Below are positions 22,351 through 33,780 of a stretch of DNA of 64,000 nt, in pieces. The position numbers were made by a program, and so were the translations under genes. The DNA comes from Tupaia tana (lineage: Eukaryota; Chordata; Mammalia; Scandentia; Tupaiidae): contig JAKSZU010000013.1 of the NCBI GenBank assembly GCA_026018925.1, forward strand, positions 75,443,791 through 75,507,790. Reading direction: 5' to 3'. Below the pieces are notes generated by a model that saw nothing but the letters and a program-made list of their open reading frames with translations, was not told where the DNA came from and ran no database searches. Numbering within the stretch: position 1 is the stretch's first letter; each line of letters starts with the position of its first letter.

Positions 22351-22499
22351 GAAAGGGAGAGAGAGAGAAAGAAAGAAAAAGGAAAAGGAAAAGAATCAGC
22401 CAGAGTTCCTGGCAAAATGGCTGATTCTAAGATTCAGGCGGGGAAAATAGGAGGCGGGAATATCTTATAGTACTATAAAGTAAGAAAATACTCAAAGAC

Positions 22500-23345
22500 T
22501 AAAGCAAAGGGCATGTCAAAGCAATGTAGAAACAAATCCTATAGATTCCTCAGTGGAAAAATACCCAAATTCAAAGTTGGGAGAGTTTCAAAACAAAATG
22601 ACTTACAAAGTAAAGTACAACATGTGTACTGATGAGTCCACACTGATATGAAGAATGAAATAATAAGGCAAATGAGGAAGAAGAGATAAAACTTTCATAC
22701 AAAGATCTCAAACACTATATATAGAAACTGCTCTCTCGAGGGAGGTGAAGTTTAAACACTTCTATTCCTTGAATGTGGACAGAACTTAGTGGCTGGCATG
22801 CAAATAACAGAATATTGAAAATGAAAAATAGTAGTTTTAAATGAAAAGCCTGTCAGACATTACCTATCTAAATAACCAAGGTCACCTGTATGGTAAAGTC
22901 ATATGGATATATAATGTAACTCTGATGTGATATAACATATGATGCTATATGATGAACAAGATATTTTGTGTCTGTGATATTCTTATTCAAAACCTATTCT
23001 CTAAGTCTAACCATCAGAGACATATCAGACAATGCAAATTGAGGAACATTCTATAAAATACTAACCAGCAGTCTTCAAAATTTTCTAGGACCTGAAAAGT
23101 AAAAAATGAGAAATTGTCAAATATCAGTGAACGACAGAGGAGCCATGACAACTAAACCATGTATATGCAGAAATAGAAAAAAAAATGATGGAAAAACTAA
23201 TGAAAACTATAGCTTGAAGTCAAATCAATAATAGTATACCACTGATATTGCTTTCATAACTTTGAGAAATGTGTCAAGATAATGTAAAATTATAAAACAA
23301 ACTAAACCTGAGTAAGAGACAGATGAAACTATCCTTGCAGTTATT
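22500..23345 (+). mobile_element. old L1 (L1M-type) 3' UTR, probable
   Basis: Resembles 33781-34682 and the long, ORF-less 3' region of ancient L1s: 'TGATGAGTCCACACTGATA' at 22631, 'CCTAGGACCTGAAAAG'-like text near 23085-23100, and a closing block around 23215-23340. Heavily diverged. Confidence 0.5.
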
Positions 23346-23538
23346 CTGTATATATATATAAAATCTAAAATTTAAAAGCTAATTTATAAAACAACGGATT
23401 TTATTTTTAAGGTAATAAAGTTGATAAAATATTTTAAAACTTATTTTAATCTTATTGAAATATATTTTATTTGGTATACTTTAACTGACTATGCAATGGA
23501 ATATAATAACAAATTAAATCAACCAACAAAAAAGTTTT
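23346..23538. other. AT-rich, no feature
   Basis: Nothing assignable before the next SINE. Confidence 0.5.
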
Positions 23539-23554
23539 AAAAAGGTATTTTTTT

Positions 23555-23802
23555 GGAGACCAGTGGTAAGCATAATGGCTATGTCGCTGGACTCCCAGTT
23601 GATCCCGGTTTGAGTCCGGGACCCGGTGGCTTAAAACTCACGCCGGGCGCATGTGCGTGCATGCCCAAGATCCCAAAAGGAGAATGGAGAAGGGATTGCA
23701 GAGTGGCCATCCCCCCCTGGGGGTTATTTCTCTCTTTCTCTCTCTCTGTCTCTCTCTGTCTGTCTGGCGAGCACATGTGCCCTATAGCAAAAACCTCTTC
23801 AA
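23555..23802 (+). mobile_element. tRNA-derived SINE, type A
   Basis: Starts GGAGACCAGTGGTAAGCATAATGG, B-box region GGTTTGAGTCCGGG, and ends CCTATAGCAAAAACCTCTTC plus A. 16-bp TSD (5 A, GGTA, 7 T) at 23539-23554 and 23803-23818. A few bases are missing from the head (CCCAGTTGATCCCGG) and body. Confidence 0.9.
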
Positions 23803-23818
23803 AAAAAGGTATTTTTTT

Positions 23819-24796
23819 CATATTTGAGTAAGAATAAATTTGATCTTCCTACAAATGAATGCATTTGTCACAGTTCTTTGTAAATATGTGTATAAAATCT
23901 GTATTGTATTTTAGGCTAATGCTTATTAAAATTACTTGGCAAGATATTTTAAAGGAAAAGCATTCACAGGAAAATAATTATCGTTTTTTCTTCATTGTTT
24001 ATAACTTATTTTAACCTCATGTCAGATAATCTGAACATTGTAACTTTAAAATGCATTTTGACATCTAAAGGGAAAATTTCTCATTATCTTTCCTTTTGAA
24101 ATTGTCCTGAGAAATTTTGCAAGCATATTCTTTCAGAATTATTATAGATTCATTTTGTTAAGTTTTATGCAAATTTCACTGGGTTCTGTATAAGAAGATA
24201 TGTACTGAACTTAATTTAGAGAGGTTTGGTTGATTTAAAAATATGTAACCTCCCAAGTTCAATGCACGGCCAGTCTCTAAAATTTTTAAAAGAATAGCTC
24301 CTGAATCATTTTAATTTCTTATCTTAGAAAATTCTTTTTCATGTTAATCTCACTGCTGTGGGTGAAATATTTCATTTCATATCATTTTCCTAACTATCAC
24401 TCTGGTACAAAACAAATCTATAGATTTTGTTCATTTATTTCACAACAAAACACTTGACTGAACCACTTATTATTTGAATACTTGTTTAACTGATTATCTC
24501 ATTTTTTATAGAGATAATTTTATCACCTTCAGGTTGGAACAAGAAAAAAAAAGCATCTTATTTTCGTATGCTTACAAGTAACATAATTTTCCCAGATAAT
24601 TGTATTACCAAGTACTCACAGAGCATCGTCATAATAATAATAGCACCCTGGTAATAGATTTATTCTAAACTTCAGCGTGAACACCTTTAAACCCTATGGT
24701 CTCAAGGCATCATTTGCTTACTTGTTTCATTTTGCTTCTGCTCTTTAAGATGTATTTTGTGGACTGCAATAAGAATCTCGACTCAGTGACTCTCAA
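23819..24796. other. no recognisable feature
   Basis: AT-rich, nothing assignable. Confidence 0.5.
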
Positions 24797-24808
24797 AGTT
24801 TCTACTTT

Positions 24809-24811
24809 TTT

Positions 24812-24846
<35 letters not shown>

Positions 24847-25210
24847 TTTTATTTATTTTTTTTTACATTCAATCACTGTACATCTTTACAGCTTACAAAA
24901 TGAATTTTGCCAGCATGAATACACGGTCCATTAGTCCAGTCAAAGATATTGCCGTACACAGTATCATCAGCAGATAAGTTTCCATTTTTCTGTCTGTTAA
25001 ATGTTTTGCCTATTTTTTCCCTTGATTTTCTCCCTCCCACCACCACCACACTTCCCACCCTTCTCTCTCTAGTATCCACAGTTGCTCTCCATGTTTTTAT
25101 ACCTTCCTATCTCAGTTTTCTGCCACGGAGTGCATGTATTTGGTGTATGTTGATTGGGAATATATTACACAATGCCTCTCTTTCATAGTCTGGCTTGTTT
25201 CTACTTTGAC
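24809..25210 (-). mobile_element. L1 3' end, 5'-truncated, with TSD
   Basis: The minus strand ends in the GACTATGAAAGAGAGGCATTG ORF2 block (about 25170-25190) followed by a 3' UTR and a tail that appears here as CT/T-rich sequence at 24809-24864. Perfect 12-bp TSD AGTTTCTACTTT at 24797-24808 and 25211-25222 fixes both ends. The CT repeat at 24819-24842 probably grew at the tail. Confidence 0.85.
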
Positions 25211-25222
25211 AGTTTCTACTTT

Positions 25223-25892
25223 CCTTTCACCTACTAATAAACGCTGTGAGCGAGTGAAATGTAATACCTAGCATCCTACGGCGTTTCCATCGAGAAATGA
25301 AAGAAGTCCAGCTGCACTGTTGACTCTTCCTCCCTCCCTCCTTCCTCCTTTGTTGACTGTTCATTTGCCCTGTCAAAGCAGAGTCAACAATTGAGTCATA
25401 ACACTTGTTTTGGTTTGAGAGTTTATTCTAGGTGTAGTAGAGGCAAAATAAATCATGAGAAGTACACAAAGTGCCAAGTTTTCCCCTACAAGCTTTTTGT
25501 CTTGATACTTTAAGAACAGATTTAAAAAACTTAAGTAAAATATCAGTTGGATAGTACACGGAAATATTTTACTAAAAGATTTTAATAACTTCCAAGTCAA
25601 TAAATCCACTTGTTGTTTCTCAGTGCCCATATAACTTGAGTACATAGTACCAATAATGACCATATCCTTCTTCCAAAAGGGCTCTCCTCCTTAAACACTG
25701 AAAAACAATAGTATTGTGATACAGTGATAGTGTGCTGGTTTTTGTTTGTTTTCCATTTTCATTGTGACCTTCTACTTCAGCTTCTCTTTAGATTCTTCTA
25801 GTTCTTCTGGCCTCTTCTTCTTATTTAAGTAACTATCTAAAAATATTTAATCTCTCTACAAATATAGACATTTGTCATAGTTCACTGATACA
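25223..25892. other. no recognisable feature
   Basis: Includes a CT-rich patch at 25325-25350. The 96-codon minus frame at 25373-25663 does not resemble a known protein. Confidence 0.45.
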
Positions 25893-26020
25893 CACACACT
25901 TTCCCTCCCACCACCACCGTATTTCCCACCCTTCTCTCACAGTCTCTAATATCCACAGTTGCTCTCCATGTTTTTATACCTTCCTATCTCAGATTCTGCC
26001 ATGGATTGCAGGGAGTTTTT
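25893..26020 (-). mobile_element. L1 3' UTR fragment
   Basis: Nearly matches 25023-25135, sharing the CTCCCACCACCACC, TCCACAGTTGCTCTCC and TTTTTATACCTTCCTATCTCAG blocks, but without the distal tail or ORF2 end. The retroviral LTR lies just downstream. Confidence 0.75.
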
Positions 26021-26045
26021 TGTTTGTTTGTTTTTTTTTTTTTTC

Positions 26046-26674
26046 TGTGGGGACATGTTTAAGAGAGAGAGTCTGAGGTGTGGGGACATGCTCTGAGCAA
26101 ACACCACAAGCTCTTTCGGGGTTTGGCAGAACCTTGTAACTTGTCTTTCCTTGACCTTGGCTGCAGACAGAGCAAGGGTGGAAATTGCTAGGGGCGTTCC
26201 AACAGACACATGTGATAGACTTCAAGAAACATCTTGGTAAAATCCAATCCCTGCTCTGCATCTGAAAGGTTCCTTAGCCTACTCTGGGTGTGGTGGTGCC
26301 AGAAGATCTTTAGCTCCTTCTTAGCTCCTTCCCCACACCTAACAGCTAGTTCTCTGCATTAGAAAGGAAGATGAGATTTTCTCTTGATGGGATTATCACC
26401 AAGGGATACACCTGGCCTGGTGTGACTAAGCCCTCATAGATTTGTTAACTGCTTCTTATTGTCTGTAACCTGGCAACCAATGTATGAAGTGTCGTAAAAC
26501 ATACATATGTAATGTCTCCTTGTTCTATAAATAAAGACGGCCAGTTCATCTGGGCGGCACAGGTTGCTTGGCCTACCTAGGCTCAGGCTGCCTGTGTCCG
26601 TTTCTACTCTACCTTTTGTCTCATTTTTTATGCTTCTTCCATAGTAGCGCCGTGCCCGGGGGCGGACGCCGACA
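26046..26674 (+). mobile_element. endogenous retrovirus solo LTR, class II-like (629 bp)
   Basis: Begins TGTGGGGACATG and ends GACGCCGACA, giving the TG...CA ends of a retroviral LTR. It is flanked by a perfect 6-bp duplication TTTTTC at 26040-26045 and 26675-26680. Six-base duplications are usual for betaretrovirus-like (class II/ERVK) elements. A TATA box and an AATAAA overlap at 26526-26535, so U3 would be about 480 bp and R short, as in some betaretroviruses. The first 12 bases recur at 26079-26090. GC content is higher than in the flanks. No internal gag, pol or env is present: only the recombined single LTR remains, so it encodes nothing. Assignment to class II is inference from the TSD length and layout. 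Confidence 0.85.
26526..26535 (+). promoter_or_regulatory. LTR TATA box overlapping polyadenylation signal
   Basis: TATAAATA at 26526-26533 overlaps AATAAA at 26530-26535. Within the LTR one stretch would serve as core promoter of a 5' LTR and as poly(A) signal of a 3' LTR. Confidence 0.6.
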
Positions 26675-26680
26675 TTTTTC

Positions 26681-27535
26681 TAATAAGAAGTCCTATTCAC
26701 CTCTAAGACTTGATCTACCATCTCTTTAATGTCCAACTTGGTCTCTGAGCTCTTGCTTAAACTCTATATCAGGATATTCTACTGGTTCCTCAGTTTTCTT
26801 AAGATGTATCTTTATAGGATCCTCAGATAAAATAATGTACAAAACTAAATTTATTTTATTTTATTTTTCAAATCTGACCCTTGTTTTCCCCCAATATATA
26901 GTATCTGAATGTTGGATAGTATACTGACCATAATAATATTAATAATAATAATAATAATGAAGTCAAGATATTACAACTACTTTTCAACTGATTGCTCAAG
27001 CTTAAGTCAGAATGTCATTATTTATGTCTTATCTCCATTTCCCAAATCTGCTCTCCCAACATCTCTCATGTTCATTTACTCCTTTACAGATCTATCATCA
27101 ACACCCTAGTCCATGCACCAAAACTGGTCAGATGCACGCTGTCCAAATTGTCTTCATCTTCCTACATCTACTCCAATTCTTTTCCAGTCTAGTCTCCCCA
27201 AGTAAAGGGCAGAAATATGATATAGTTTTTAATATAAAGCTACTTGTAATAGTCCTAATTCAATTATCTAATGGCTTTTAAGTTTGTAGGACGAAAAATA
27301 GTATATTTTTTCAAGGCTTCTCAAACCTTTTACACTTATATCACACTCACATCTCATTTTATAAATTCCTCATTTATTCAGTTATAAAGACTACTTTCAT
27401 TTTCCCGAATGTAGCACGTTCTCCATCAAGGTTAAACTGTTTCATCAGGGTAACCTCCATGACACTTTATGCTGGCATTGTTTCCTATGACTTTCTCTTT
27501 GTAATATCAGTTATACATTATCGGACTTTATTATT
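26681..27535. other. no gene; (AAT)n at about 26934-26958
   Basis: AT-rich. The three overlapping plus frames at 26909-27281 are chance frames with no family resemblance. Confidence 0.5.
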
Positions 27536-27777
27536 ATTATTGCCAGAGGACACATGTGATCCCCAGAGAAAGAGAGATAGAGAGACAGAGAAGGACAGGG
27601 AGAAAGCACCCACAGTGAAGCAATCTCTTATCCTTCATTTCTCCATCCTTTTAGAATATAGGACATGCATGCACACACCCAATGTGTTCTCAAAATCTTT
27701 GGGGACAGAGTTTGAAACACAGTTGGCCACATGAAACCCAGTTCCCTTAACTACTAGGCCATGGGACTGGTCCCTAC
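27536..27777 (-). mobile_element. SINE, diverged (type A-like)
   Basis: Minus strand: ATT-rich tail, TTGCCAGAGGACACATGTG, GA-rich stretch, an ATGCATGCACACACCC segment, and a head ending GGGACTGGTCCCTA. The middle is shortened. Confidence 0.75.
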
Positions 27778-28764
27778 CTGAATTTTTAATACCTATTTTT
27801 GCAACCAACTGGGTTTGTTTTTTTTTCACCACAATTTAAGCATTTGATTTAATTGCATTTGTACTCCAGCTATACTTGTGCTTTCGTCTTTAAAGTCACT
27901 TTTGTAATTATTGTATGCAAGGTCTACAAAAAGCTCATGGAAAATGCAGCTTATGAAAATGTTATGGATGGATTTCAAAAGCTTTTATTAATCACCAAAA
28001 ACTAGTGTATATATATATATATACACACACAGAAACACAAGCTTCACTCCTATGCAGCTTCATGGACATTCCCATATTAAACTTTCATTATAGTTATTTC
28101 TTCTTAGACATTCCAGTTTTTAAAATAACCTAGGCCAAAACTAATTGCTGGGTTTTAAGCATTATAAAATGATTTCCTAAAAAACGCACAGTTTGCTACA
28201 TTTAAATGAGATCAACTTGCAATTACTCGGGTTAACTATTTCGCTTGAGGCAAGTAGTAAACGTCATAATGTTATTTTTCACTAGCATGATCTTTGTCCC
28301 TTCTCCCTTATTATTTTACGAGATGTATTTTTAGCAATTTTCTTATCTTTAAATTTATTTTTTGTTGGAAGATATATTTCATTTATCGACTCATAATTAC
28401 AGTAGGCATTTGTTATATATATTAAAATTGGGACACTAACATATCTTTAGGCACTATTTCCCGTTCATATCTCCACAACCATGGGAATTAGATGCTTCTA
28501 TCACTATGGGAACTACTGATGTGCTAGAGGTCTCACATTTCAAAAGGCATGTTCTGTTTTTTAGAATATCTCAGTGCTCCAGATACATGCTTTATTCCGC
28601 ACCAAAGTTTTCCTAGTTTTCCACTCTCTCCTTTGGGGTTTAATAGCATTAAGACAAAAGTAGGATTTTTATATTTCACAGCTATTTCATCCAAATATAG
28701 TTCGTTCCATATTGTGTGTATGTGTTAATTTGCATACTTACAACACTATTTTTCAAATGGATAA
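27778..28764. other. no confident feature; TA/CA repeat at about 28007-28030
   Basis: A block at 27919-28005 (GTCTACAAAAAGCTCATGGA start) looks like an old interspersed repeat, perhaps a mariner-type fragment, but I cannot name it. Confidence 0.35.
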
Positions 28765-29570
28765 TCAGAACTCCTACAGAGAAGTGGAACCTTCAGAATA
28801 GTAGTGTGAGGAGCTTGGGGAAACCTTTCCCTTACTACGATATCTATTAAGCGGCTCGAAATGTGCAGATGCAATCATTAAATGTCTCTGGAAATTCTTC
28901 AAAGAAGTTGACAACAATTTGACAAAACTGATAAAAGTCAATGAAGATCTACAGAGCTCAATAAAAACAGCCTGGTTTTTCAGCTCAGTGCTGCTCCCAC
29001 TCCACTCAGCGCTCTGTTTTGAAGAATATTTTCTGCATATTCTGCAGCTAGGCAGAAGTTCCATTTCCCTCAGTCCCATGGGTGGCAAACACTAGCCATA
29101 ATGCCTTACTGCAGAAGACCCATATGAAGTGGGTAGTGGCAGTGGATCAATGGTGTCACGCGCTACTCTTAACTCCCAATACCTAAGGAGGACCCCAGGA
29201 GACAGCTGGTAGGGGTGGAGTTTCTCTTTCCCGCAGAGTTCCGTGTTACAGGGTAATTGCTCTGATGAGCTAGGCAGTCAGATGTCAGTTTTAATCTCTT
29301 CCAGCTTCTTAAGAAAAAGACTTATTCCTGATAAATTGGGCAGCCAGTGAACCCGGTATATCCCATTCTCCCAGTTTTGAGCTGTAGAAGGTGGTACAGA
29401 CAGTTTCTGCTAATGCCTGGCCCAATACGTACACAAGGTGTTCTCCACAGGGGAGAGGCCTGTGAGGCGTCTGGGGCAGATGAAGCTCCTCTCTGCCTCC
29501 TGCCCACACCCTGCTTCTTCTACAGAGAGTTCAGATAATGTTTTCCTGGAGAGCATTGGAGCTAGCCTTA
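28765..29570 (+). mobile_element. old L1 (L1M-type) 5' UTR, probable
   Basis: GC-richer than the surroundings and ordered like ancient L1 5' ends: GTGTGAGGAGCTTGGGGAAA at 28804, CTCAATAAAAACAGCC at 28957, AGGAGACAGCTGGTAGGGG at 29198, a GGGCAGCCAGTGAACCCGG block at 29338, and CACAGGGGAGAGGCC at 29447. No open frame is preserved. Confidence 0.6.
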
Positions 29571-29584
29571 AAAACTAATGTACA

Positions 29585-29857
29585 GGGACCAGCAGTTGGT
29601 GTAACAGCTATGTCGCTGGACTCCTATGTAGTCGACTGCAGTTCGAGTCCCGGACCCAGTGGCTGAAACTCACGCCAGGCACGTGTGCATGTGTGCCCAA
29701 GATCCCCAGAGAAGAATGGAGGAGAAGGGATTGAGGCATGGCCATCCCCCCTGTGGGGTGATTTCTCACTTTCTGTCTCTCTGTCTCTCTCTGTCTTTCT
29801 GGCAAGTGCACGCGCCCTATAGCAAAAACCTTTCCAGAAAAAGAAAAAGAAAAAAAT
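29585..29857 (+). mobile_element. tRNA-derived SINE, type A, full length
   Basis: GGGACCAGCAGTTGGTGTAAC head, GTTCGAGTCCCGG B box, AAGAAAAAGA-rich tail. Perfect 14-bp TSD AAAACTAATGTACA at 29571-29584 and 29858-29871. Confidence 0.95.
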
Positions 29858-29967
29858 AAAACTAATGTACAGTGTATTCGTGCTGGGAAAATTCATTTTT
29901 TTATGTTCTAATGATATACAGTGATTGAATGTAAAACAATAAAATAAAATACAAGATTTCTTTTGAA
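29858..29967 (+). mobile_element. L1 3' terminal fragment
   Basis: About 100 bp matching the end of the recent L1 3' UTR: GTGTATTCGTGCTGGG, then ATATACAGTGATTGAATGT, then an A/AAAT-rich end. It sits directly after the SINE, whose 3' TSD overlaps it. Confidence 0.6.
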
Positions 29968-30239
29968 ACAACAAAAACTAGTTAACACCTCAGTCCTTGG
30001 GAAGTGATCCAACTTTAATTGAATGGGGTTGTGGAGCAATTTAAACCCCAGGCATAGTCCCCAACAATAAAGTAATCAGTAGCAATTCATGGAGAATTAA
30101 AGCTGGATATGATATCAATAGGTACCAACTAGACAAAAAATTTACTAAATCATCAAGAGAAGAGGCTGTCAAAGAGAATCAAGCTAAAGACAAAAATAAA
30201 GTTAAGAAAACAAAGCTATGTATGATATTTTTATATGGT

Positions 30240-30600
30240 GAGGCATAATATAACACATTTAAACCAGAGATTCCCTCCCAAGAGAAATGGAAACAAACAG
30301 CCATACAGGAAACGTATTTGTATGTTCATGGTAACATTATTCATAACTGCTCAAATTTCTGTCAAAGGGTGAATGGATAAACAAAATATGATTCATCTAC
30401 AAAATGGAACTTTATGTGACAATAATGATGAATGAAGTACTAATAGATGCTACAAGAGTGGTGAATCTTAACAACATTATGCTAAGTGAAAGCATCAAGT
30501 CACCATGGCAACATATTTTATGATGCTGCTTACATAAAGTGTAGTATAGGTAATTTTATAGAAGGCAGAATGTAGATTAGTGGTTGTATTGCAAATGGAG
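30240..30600 (+). mobile_element. old L1 ORF2 end/3' UTR fragment
   Basis: ATTATTCATAACTGCTC at 30337, GGGTGAATGGATAAACAAAA at 30367, AATGAATGAAGTACTAATAGATGC-like text at 30430 and CATTATGCTAAGTGAAAG at 30475 follow the usual L1 ORF2 C-terminal order, with many substitutions. Confidence 0.75.
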
Positions 30601-31130
30601 TCAGGATGCTTTAGTCTGGCTCTATCACTTTTTATTTGATCATGTTTGAAGGCCACAGGGTAAACAATTTGTTATTAGTTGTACTGTGCCTGCACTCTTG
30701 TTATGTAATTATGACTGCTGTTTTATGCCATTGAATGCAATGACCTTGTGCATATATGACAATTTGGTTCTGGCAATGAGCAACTATTGTCATAGCACCT
30801 TTAAGAGAAAGGGAGCGCCTGGCCATTTAGCTAGCTAGTTCTTCTCAGCTCCCACCTTGGTCCAACTGAGAAGCCCTGATGACCTTGGCTTGGCTGGATC
30901 TCGGCTCAACTCAGTTCTGCGTTGTGAGCTCCAAGAGAGAGGAGCCACTCTGTGAGCATTGTTCATGTGTATTATAAGCTCCAAGATAGAAAGCACCTTG
31001 CGAGTGCTACTAGAACTCTGAGAGCTCATCGTACTCAGCTTAAACACCATACAATACATGCTAAAGATGCCTTGCATCTTTTTCCAACTCCCGGCATCTC
31101 AATCTGACTCACCCTCCAGGGAGAAGAGAA
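30601..31130. other. unassigned GC-richer block, possible old LTR
   Basis: Distinctly GC-richer than its flanks (30800-31120), with repeated GAGCTCCAAGA motifs (30927 and 30977) and no long open frame. It lies between two L1 fragments. It could be a decayed LTR, but I see no TG...CA ends or target duplication. Confidence 0.35.
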
Positions 31131-31139
31131 TGTGAATTA

Positions 31140-31742
31140 ATACAGTCATTTTGGAAAAAAGTATGGAAGTTTCTCTAAAAGTTAAAAGTAGAACTACTAT
31201 ATAATTTGGAAATTCTGTTTCTGCATATATATCATAAAGATTTGAAATCACCATATGCCAAAGATATATCTACATTTACATGTTTATTATAGCATAGCTT
31301 ATAAAAGCCAAGCTATGGGATCAACCTAAACATCTATCAACAAACTAATGGAAGAGAAAATATTATATATGTGTATGTGTGTGTATATATACACACAAAC
31401 ACTATAGAATACTATCCAATCATAAAAAGAAGGAAATTTTGGCTTGTGAAACATGGCTAAATGTAGAGGATCTTACACTAAGTGATTGATTAAGCCAGGC
31501 ACAAAAAGACAGTTACTGCATGATCTCAGTTATATGTGGAATCTGAAACAACTGAGCATACAGAGGTCTAGAGTAGGGATGGTTACCAGAGATCAGAGGG
31601 TTTGGGGAATGGGAAGATATTGGTCAAAGAGTATAAAGTTGCTATAAGGCAGGATGATTTAATGACAAGTGTTTGAGGTAATGATATATTATCTTGATAC
31701 ATCATTTTGTACTGTGCACATTGTAAGATTACTATGTACCCC
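31140..31742 (+). mobile_element. old L1 ORF2 end and 3' UTR
   Basis: Order as in L1: GTATGGAAGTTTC (31161), the TATGGGATCAACCTAAACATC block (31314), AAGCCAGGCACAAAAAGACAG (31491), TGGAATCTGAAACAACTGA (31537) and the 3' UTR block GTAAGATTACTATGTACCCC (31723). A TATATGTG/CACAC microsatellite lies at 31363-31400. Confidence 0.85.
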
Positions 31743-32069
31743 TCTCTTCCACTTCTGGACTCTTCTCTCCTCTTCTCTCTCTCTCACACACATGTGCACA
31801 AACACATGCCACAAATTACCTAGTGGATTATATTCTATTAAATTGTGACTATAAGATTAGTATGTTCACTGGAATATTATTCATAGAATAATCCATTAAA
31901 GGACAATGTTAAGAGTAGACTACTAAAAGGTATGAGATTAAGAACAAAACAAAATTTAAAAAAAACATACACACAAATTACTCCAGAATAACATTTTCTA
32001 TCATGTTATAAACATTAAGATACATTTATAAATTTCAGGAAAATTTTCTTACAATAAAACTTAATTGTT
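31743..32069. other. no recognisable feature
   Basis: AT-rich, with a short CT/CA-rich patch at 31755-31805. Confidence 0.5.
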
Positions 32070-32300
32070 CTAGCTCATGACAAGGTGACTGGATCCCACG
32101 CATTTTGAGTTCCAGACCTGGTAGTTTGAGAAACATGCCAGGTCAATGTGTTCGTGTGCCCCAAATCCCAAAAAGATGGAGGAAAAGGAATTGCCATATG
32201 ACCATTCTCCATAATGCATGCTTTTCCGATTTCCCCTTCTCTTACTATCTCTTTCCAGCAAGCCCACACACCCTCTGGCAACTCTAAAAAGAAAAAAAAT
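32070..32300 (+). mobile_element. SINE type A-like, 5' end eroded
   Basis: Partial head (GGTGACTGGATCCCACGC), TTTGAGTTCCAGACCTGG, TGTGCCCCAAATCCC, AAGATGGAGGAAAAGG, CT-rich stretch, GCCCACACACCCTCTGGCAA and an A-rich end. Confidence 0.75.
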
Positions 32301-32489
32301 CTTAATTATGCTTTATACATATTTGATTTATATACAGTGATACAAATTTCTACACTTTAGACATATTTCTGTGCAATATTTGTTTTCTAATTGCTTTAAG
32401 CTTTTGACATATTAATTTGCTATCTGGTACAGTGGCTTGTTTTTATTCAATGTCACTGAATACATTTGTAATGATAATTTTTCTATTCA

Positions 32490-32835
32490 GGGCTTTTATT
32501 TTAGAAGTACAGCATTCCTTCAGTAGCTGCCAGAATATTGCTCCAGGACACCCTGCAGATATCAATCTTTGCAAAGTTTCAAGTCTCTTATATCAAACGG
32601 CGTATTTACATGTAACCTATGCACACTTATGCACAACTCCCATATACTTTAAATCATCTCTAAATTACTTATAATACTTAATGCAATGCAAATTATACGT
32701 AAATAGATGTTAAACTCTATTGTTTTTGAAATTTGTATTATTTTAATGTTACATATATTTTTAATAATATTTTTGATCTTCATTTGGTTGAATCTACAGA
32801 TACCCAACCTATGGATATGGAAAGCTGACAATAAT
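32490..32835 (-). mobile_element. MER2-like DNA transposon (Tigger group), non-autonomous
   Basis: The minus strand begins near 32835 with a TGTCAGCTTTCCATATCCA-like end, followed by GGTTGAATC-type sequence (complement at 32788). The body has AAATCATCTCTAAATTACTT at 32651 and AGGACACCCTGCAGATATCA at 32544. About 345 bp, as expected for MER2. No transposase is encoded. Confidence 0.7.
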
Positions 32836-33035
32836 TGTTTTGCTGAATTCACAGATTCCTTTGTACTACATTATTGCATTAAGATACACTTTGTTTCTTT
32901 TACTTCCTTATGTAGGTCACTCTTCAGTATCTGATTTTTTCATCATTGTTTACATAATATCATAATAAATAGTATTATGTATATATCTTAAACTTTTCTT
33001 TGTGTGTACTGATACAAGTTGTTTCTTAGAAATGC

Positions 33036-33365
33036 ATTATTCTAATTCTCAAGTGTTACTTCCCCTTCATTCTCAGAGGTCCAAGGTCAAGATGCTGCAT
33101 TTTCTTGCTGGTGGATAACATGGTGCCAGCCATCACACAGTAAGGCAGAACGAGAGTATGTATGTCAGTGTCTGTATGTCTGCCTTATTCTGTCTCTTTA
33201 TAAACCTTCCAAGATCTAATTATGTGGATTTTACCTTGATAATTTTATATAACCTTAATTACTTCTCAAAGGTTTCATTTCTTAATCCCATAGGTTAAGG
33301 TTCAATCCTCTTTACACCATCTCAAATTTCAATACATGAGACTGGTGGCAACACATTAAAACCGG
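33036..33365 (-). mobile_element. MaLR-type LTR (MST/MLT1-like), old
   Basis: In plus orientation: CAGAGGTCCAAGGTCAAGATGCTGC (split across 33076-33100), CTTGCTGGTGGATAACATGG, CTTTATAAA, CTTAATTACTTCTCAAAGG and a CTCAAATTTCAATACATGAG end block. This is the reverse-complement layout of MaLR LTRs. Diverged. Confidence 0.55.
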
Positions 33366-33780
33366 AGCGTATTTTTACTTCAGTTGAATAGTTAAGTAAA
33401 TGTCTGGTTAGTAATCTCAATATTAAAGTGAACATTTCTTACAAGTAAGGTCAAGAAGGAGACAGAAATGAGTTATGTGGGAATAGATTAGAGTTGGAGA
33501 CACATGAACTCTTGTTTAATGTTTAGTTTAATAAAATATACACCGATGGCTACATATAGAAATGTGTGTGGGAGTATATACACACGCATAATTCTCTTGC
33601 CTAGAAGAAACAAAAATGCAGTAGGAATGAGTACACAAAGAACACATATTTTTGGTATCTAATACCTTTATCCAATAAAAATAACCAGGCTTTTTTTGGT
33701 TTTGTTTTCTTAATTGTACATTATAGAATGGGGAGGAAAGAAAGGTGTCAGATAAATCTATCTGAGAATCTTATTAACCT
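33366..33780. other. no recognisable feature
   Basis: AT-rich, nothing assignable. Confidence 0.5.

Noticed and set aside
26041-26680. Retroviral coding genes near the LTR
   Set aside because: The sequence leaves the LTR directly into ordinary flanking DNA with the matching 6-bp duplication. No gag, pol or env remnant is seen on either side, so it is a solo LTR.
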